Of a DNA stretch of 10,124 nucleotides, positions 6,532 through 10,124 are shown piece after piece. Both the position numbers and the translations under genes were made by a program. This stretch comes from Clostridiales bacterium UBA4644 (GTDB lineage: Bacteria > Bacillota > Clostridia > Oscillospirales > Butyricicoccaceae), in contig DHMK01000070.1 in NCBI GenBank assembly GCA_002405755.1, positions 44,851-54,974 on the forward strand, given 5' to 3'. The notes below the pieces were generated by a model that was not told where the DNA came from, did not search any database, and saw nothing but the letters and a program-made list of their open reading frames with translations. Each line of letters begins with the position of its first letter. Position 1 is the stretch's first letter.

Positions 6532-6677
6532 TATGAGAATATTTTCTGTCTCTGAAAAAAAGAATGCTGACCGCGCCCTTCGCGCGGTGCAAGCGGGAGT
6601 TCTGCGGGCCTTTGGCTCCCTGTTCTCCCGCCCTGTTTTTCTTCTGACAGTCCATTTTTCAGGAAAGGAGATCCTTC
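6532..6677 (+). promoter_or_regulatory. Structured mRNA leader of the ABC exporter, candidate transcription attenuator
   Basis: The leader contains hairpin 1 (ACCGCGC 6570-6576 with GCGCGGT 6582-6588) and a terminator-like element. In the latter, GCGGGAG (6593-6599) pairs with CTCCCGC (6625-6631), with inner pairing of 6606-6610 to 6614-6620, and a TTTTTCTTCT run follows (6636-6645). A competing pairing is visible: GGGAG (6595-6599) also matches CTCCC at 6616-6620, which would break the terminator. A short frame starts in front of hairpin 1 and stops right after the T run. This resembles leaders such as that of bmrBCD, in which drug-stalled ribosomes prevent termination. The assignment is inference from structure and from the downstream genes. 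Confidence 0.6.
6564..6647 (+). CDS. Possible 27-residue leader peptide upstream of the ABC exporter
   Basis: An ATG at 6564 opens a 27-codon frame ending in TGA at 6645-6647. The peptide begins MLTAPFARCKREF, is rich in Pro, Cys, Arg and Phe, and ends in three Phe. It covers hairpin 1, both arms of the terminator-like stem and the T run, so a translating ribosome would control which structures form. The weak point is the start: the purine-rich GAAAAAAAGA before it has no clear GGAGG. It could be a real regulatory leader peptide, or a chance frame in a structured GC-rich leader. Confidence 0.4.
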   Translation: MLTAPFARCKREFCGPLAPCSPALFFF

Positions 6678-8420
6678 ATGCTCAAACGGCTTGCCGCCTG
6701 CGTAAGGGAATTCAAAAAGCCCACGGTCCTTACGCTGATCTTTATCGTGGGCGAATCCATCATCGAGACCCTGATCCCCTTCATCACCTCCAATCTGGTG
6801 AATGAGATCAAGGGGGGCGTGGTGCTCTCCCAGCTGCTCCGCTCCGGCGGGCTTTTGCTGCTGCTGGCCATGCTTTCGCTGGGCTGCGGCGGCGCGGCGG
6901 GCGCCTTCTGTGCAAAGGCGTCGGCAGGCTTTGCCCGCAATCTGCGGCACGATGTTTTCAGCCGCATCCAGCACTATTCCTTTGAAAATATCGACCGCTT
7001 TCCCTCCGCCTCCCTGGTGACCCGCATGACAACGGACATCAGCAACATCCAGCAGTCCTATATGATGCTCATCCGCACGGCCATCCGGGCGCCGCTGCTG
7101 CTGATCTTTTCCACCACCATGGCCTTTATCATGGGAGGAAAGCTGGCGCTGACCTTTGTGGTGGTCATTCCCGTTTTAGGCTGCGGCCTGCTGCTCATCG
7201 GTAAAAAGGCGCTGCCCACCTTCCGGCGCATCTTCCGCAAATATGACCGGCTGAATGAATCCATCGAGGAAAATGTCCGGGGGATGCGGGTAGTCAAGGG
7301 CTTTGCCCGGGAGGACTATGAAAAGCAGAAATTCGATGCCGCCAACGACACCATCCGCAAGGACTTTACCCTGGCGGAGCGCATCGTGGCCCTCAACGAG
7401 CCGCTGATGCAGGTCTGTATGTATTTCAACATGATCTTTATCCTGTGCGTTGGCTCCAAGCTCATCATCACCAGCCGGGGGCAGACGCTGGATGTTGGCC
7501 AGATCTCCGCCATGCTCACCTACGGCACCCAGGTGCTCATGAGCCTGATGATGATCTCCATGATCTATGTGATGCTGACCATGTCTGCCGAATCTGCCAA
7601 GCGCGTCTGCGAGGTGCTCCAGGAGGAGCCTTCCCTGGCCGACCCGGCGCAGCCTGTTCTGCAGGTCAGAGACGGCTCTGTGGACTTTGACCATGTGAGC
7701 TTCAAATATTCCGCCCAGGCCAAGCGCTTTGCTCTGGAGGATATCGATTTGCATATCCGTTCCGGCATGACCGTCGGCATTCTGGGCGGCACCGGCTCCT
7801 CCAAATCCACGCTGGTGCAGCTGATCCCCCGGCTGTACGACGTCAGTGAAGGCACCCTGAAGGTGGGCGGCATCGACGTCCGGAAGTACGATCTTGAGGT
7901 GCTCCGGGACAACGTAGCCATGGTGCTGCAAAAGAACGAGCTCTTCTCCGGCTCCATCAAGGAAAACCTCCGCTGGGGCAATCCCAACGCCACCGACGAG
8001 GAGATGGTTCATGCCTGCCGTCTGGCCTGCGCCGACGAATTCATTCGGGGCTTCCCCGACGGCTACGACACCCATATTGAGCAGGGCGGCGCAAACGTCT
8101 CCGGCGGCCAGAAGCAGCGGCTCTGCATCGCCCGCGCCCTGCTGAAAAAGCCGAAGATCCTGATCTTGGACGATTCCACCTCCGCCGTGGACACCCGCAC
8201 CGACGCGCTGATCCGGGCGGGCCTTCAATCCTACATTCCGGAGACCACCAAGATCATCATCGCCCAGCGGATCGCCTCCGTGCAAGATTCCGATCTGATC
8301 CTGGTGCTGGACAACGGCCGCATCGCCGATGCCGGCACCCACGCGCAGCTCATGGTCTCCAGCGCCATCTATCGCGAGACCTACAACCAGCAGACGAAGG
8401 GAGGCAGCGACCATGAATAA
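6678..8420 (+). CDS. ABC exporter half-transporter with degenerate ATP site (TM287/BmrC-like)
   Basis: This 580-residue protein fuses a six-helix exporter membrane domain (about 1-320) to an ATP-binding domain (about 335-575). Walker A is GGTGSSKST (370-378, K376), the signature is VSGGQ (474-478), and Walker B is ILILDD (494-499). The catalytic Glu after Walker B is Asp (D499) and the switch His is Gln (Q530 in IIIAQRIAS). Its Walker motifs therefore form the weakly hydrolysing site of a heterodimer, as in TM287, while its intact VSGGQ serves the active site of the partner. The likely role is export of drugs, lipids or peptides; the substrate cannot be read from the sequence. AAAGGAG (6664-6670) lies 7 nt before the ATG. 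The stop overlaps the next gene by 8 nt, indicating coupled translation. Expression may be controlled by the attenuator-like leader. Confidence 0.94.
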   Translation: MLKRLAACVREFKKPTVLTLIFIVGESIIETLIPFITSNLVNEIKGGVVLSQLLRSGGLLLLLAMLSLGCGGAAGAFCAKASAGFARNLRHDVFSRIQHYSFENIDRFPSASLVTRMTTDISNIQQSYMMLIRTAIRAPLLLIFSTTMAFIMGGKLALTFVVVIPVLGCGLLLIGKKALPTFRRIFRKYDRLNESIEENVRGMRVVKGFAREDYEKQKFDAANDTIRKDFTLAERIVALNEPLMQVCMYFNMIFILCVGSKLIITSRGQTLDVGQISAMLTYGTQVLMSLMMISMIYVMLTMSAESAKRVCEVLQEEPSLADPAQPVLQVRDGSVDFDHVSFKYSAQAKRFALEDIDLHIRSGMTVGILGGTGSSKSTLVQLIPRLYDVSEGTLKVGGIDVRKYDLEVLRDNVAMVLQKNELFSGSIKENLRWGNPNATDEEMVHACRLACADEFIRGFPDGYDTHIEQGGANVSGGQKQRLCIARALLKKPKILILDDSTSAVDTRTDALIRAGLQSYIPETTKIIIAQRIASVQDSDLILVLDNGRIADAGTHAQLMVSSAIYRETYNQQTKGGSDHE

Positions 8421-10124
8421 ATCCCGTTCCATGCCCGCAAGGCCCATGGCCGCCCCCGGCGGAAAGGGCCGTCCCGCGCCCCGGAAGGGCGTTTTCGGCC
8501 GGCTTTTGAAGCTGCTGTTCCGCTCCTTCCCCGTGCTGCTGCCGGTGGCCGCCTTCTGCATTTTGTTCAACGCGGTGGCCGCCGCCGTCCCCGCTATCTT
8601 CCAACAGAAGGTCATCGCCGTCATCGAACAATGGTTCACCTCCGGCGACTGGCCCTCCGCCAAGGCGCAGATCGTGCCGCTGCTCACCGTTCTGGGCGGG
8701 CTTTACGTTCTGGCGGCGCTTTCCAGCGTCAGCTACAGCCAGCTGATGGCACGCATCACCCAGGGCTTTCTTTACAAGATCCGCCGGACCATGTTCAACG
8801 GCATGCAGGATCTGCCCATCCGCTATTTTGATACCCATCGCCACGGGGATATCATGAGCTATTACACCAACGACACCGACACCCTGCGGCAGCTGGTCTC
8901 TCAGGCGCTGCCCTCTCTGCTGCGGTCCGGCGTGGTCATCACCTGCGTGTTCTGCATCATGCTCTATTACAGCCTTTGGATGACCCTTCTGGTGCTGCTG
9001 GGCGTGGCGCTCATGACCATCGTTTCCAAAAAGGTGGGCGGCGGCTCCGCCAAATACTTTATCCGGCAGCAGAAATCCATGGGGCAGGCCGAGGGCTTCA
9101 TTCAGGAGATAATGAACGGCCAGAAGGTGGTCAAGGTCTTCTGCCATGAGTCCGCCTGCCAGGCGGATTTTGACCGGATCAACAACGAGCTTTATGAGGA
9201 CAGCCGCCGGGCGAACGCCTACGCCAACATTCTTGGCCCCATCATCAACAATCTGGGCAACATCCTCTATGTGCTCATTGCAGTGGTGGGCGGCGTTTTG
9301 CTGCTCTCCGGCGTCCCCAATGTGAGCATCTCCCGCATGGCCTTTGACATCAGTATGTTCATCCCCTTCCTGAACATGACCAAGCAGTTCACTGGCAATG
9401 TGAACCAGTTTGCCCAGCAGATCAACGCCATCGTCATGGGTCTGGCCGGCGCGGGCCGCATCTTCGACCTGATGGACGAGCAGCCGGAGGAGGATCAGGG
9501 CAAGGTGACGCTGGTCAATGCGGTGGTGGCTCCGGACGGCTCCATCACGGAATCTGCCCGTCACACCGGCCACTGGGCCTGGAAGCAGCCTCAGCCCGAT
9601 GGCAGCTTTACCTATACGCTGCTGCAGGGCGACGTGCGCCTGCAGGATGTGGACTTTGGCTACGAGGAAGGCAAGCCCGTGCTGCACGATGTGACCGTCT
9701 ATGCGGAGCCGGGCCAGAAGGTCGCCTTTGTGGGCGCCACCGGCGCAGGCAAGACCACCATCACCAACCTGATCAATCGCTTTTATGACATTGCCGACGG
9801 CAAGATCCGCTACGATGGCATCAACATCAACCACATCCGCAAGGCGGATCTGCGGCGGTCGCTGGGGCTGGTGCTGCAGGAGACCAACCTGTTCACCGGC
9901 ACCGTCATGGACAATATCCGCTACGGCAAGCTGGACGCCACCGATGAGGAATGCATCGCCGCCGCCCGTCTGGCCGGCGCAGATGACTTTATCACCCGGC
10001 TCCCCGGCGGCTATCAGACTCAGCTGGACAACAACGGCGCAAATCTTTCCCAGGGCCAGCGGCAGCTCATCGCCATCGCCCGGGCCGCCGTGGCCGATCC
10101 GCCGGTGATGATCCTGGACGAGGC
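8413..10124 (+). CDS. ABC exporter half-transporter with catalytic ATP site (TM288/BmrD-like), 3' end outside window
   Basis: 570 complete codons are present; the family usually continues for roughly 50-60 more. A Pro/Arg/Gly-rich cytosolic tail (about 1-28) precedes a six-helix exporter domain. Then come Walker A GATGAGKTT (441-449, K447), a Q-loop in LGLVLQETN, signature LSQGQ (545-549) and Walker B MILDE (566-570). The catalytic glutamate E570 is the last full codon. LSQGQ departs from LSGGQ and is typical of the TM288-type subunit, whose signature faces the degenerate site of the partner. Walker A plus Glu form the hydrolysing site with the VSGGQ of the first subunit. Between membrane and ATP domains lies an extra segment of about 40 residues (365-406). 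The start overlaps the preceding gene (shared ATGAATAA) and AAGGGAGG lies at 8397-8404. The missing part should contain the switch His. Confidence 0.94.
   Translation, partial: MNKSRSMPARPMAAPGGKGRPAPRKGVFGRLLKLLFRSFPVLLPVAAFCILFNAVAAAVPAIFQQKVIAVIEQWFTSGDWPSAKAQIVPLLTVLGGLYVLAALSSVSYSQLMARITQGFLYKIRRTMFNGMQDLPIRYFDTHRHGDIMSYYTNDTDTLRQLVSQALPSLLRSGVVITCVFCIMLYYSLWMTLLVLLGVALMTIVSKKVGGGSAKYFIRQQKSMGQAEGFIQEIMNGQKVVKVFCHESACQADFDRINNELYEDSRRANAYANILGPIINNLGNILYVLIAVVGGVLLLSGVPNVSISRMAFDISMFIPFLNMTKQFTGNVNQFAQQINAIVMGLAGAGRIFDLMDEQPEEDQGKVTLVNAVVAPDGSITESARHTGHWAWKQPQPDGSFTYTLLQGDVRLQDVDFGYEEGKPVLHDVTVYAEPGQKVAFVGATGAGKTTITNLINRFYDIADGKIRYDGININHIRKADLRRSLGLVLQETNLFTGTVMDNIRYGKLDATDEECIAAARLAGADDFITRLPGGYQTQLDNNGANLSQGQRQLIAIARAAVADPPVMILDE

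Noticed and set aside
6533..6805. Frame from an ATG at 6533 (MRIFSVSEKK) through the leader into the first ABC gene
   Set aside because: Its ATG would be at the very 5' end of the transcript with no ribosome binding site, it overlaps the transporter gene in another frame by about 130 nt, and the translation shows no domain.
7176..9834. Two long minus-strand frames (about 500 residues each) opposite the ABC genes
   Set aside because: Both are His/Gly/Asp/Gln-rich shadows with no motifs; the plus strand carries complete Walker and signature motifs.
594..10124. CRISPR array, tRNA, insertion sequence or phage attachment site
   Set aside because: No spaced direct repeats, cloverleaf, transposase-like frame or terminal inverted repeats were seen in the window.

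Overview
This 10.1 kb window is GC-rich and looks chromosomal. It suggests a high-GC clostridial Firmicute, most likely of the Oscillospiraceae/Ruminococcaceae type. The grounds are: a class-A-like RNase P RNA, a secreted protein with three C-terminal SLH domains, an MBOAT acyltransferase paired with a DHHW-type SGNH protein, a TM287/288-like (BmrCD-like) ABC exporter pair, strong AGGAGG-type ribosome binding sites and sigma-A-like promoters. The taxonomic guess is inference; no marker that fixes the genus was seen.

Layout. (1) 1-60: intrinsic terminator between an unseen left-hand gene and the 3' end of rnpB. (2) About 62-402, minus strand: rnpB, the RNase P catalytic RNA, driven by a near-perfect consensus promoter at 408-436. 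(3) 414-593: a spacer that also carries the divergent promoter of the next gene. (4) 594-3692, plus: a 1032-residue exported protein with a signal peptide, Ig-like N-terminal segments, about five diverged copies of an unnamed beta-rich module, and three SLH repeats for attachment to the cell wall. (5) 3700-3754: hairpins closing that unit. (6) 3823-6433, plus: a two-gene operon of an MBOAT O-acyltransferase and its membrane-anchored SGNH/DHHW partner, closed by a good terminator at 6440-6474. (7) 6497-6677: promoter and a structured leader of about 145 nt with two hairpins, a terminator-like element and a 27-codon open frame. (8) 6678-8420 and 8413 to the right edge, plus: the two overlapping half-transporter genes of a heterodimeric ABC exporter; the second is cut at its Walker B glutamate.

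How the genes relate. Apart from rnpB, most of the window concerns the cell envelope: a wall-anchored surface protein, a likely acyl-transfer (probably O-acetylation) machine for an extracellular polymer, and a multidrug- or lipid-type exporter. The three plus-strand units have their own promoters and terminators, so there is no reason to treat them as one pathway. The most interesting regulatory signal is the ABC leader, which resembles translation-coupled transcription attenuation as known for bmrBCD of Bacillus. Other points worth a second look are the altered L15 motif of the RNase P RNA, the sharp change in glutamate codon choice inside the SLH gene, and its unnamed repeated module.
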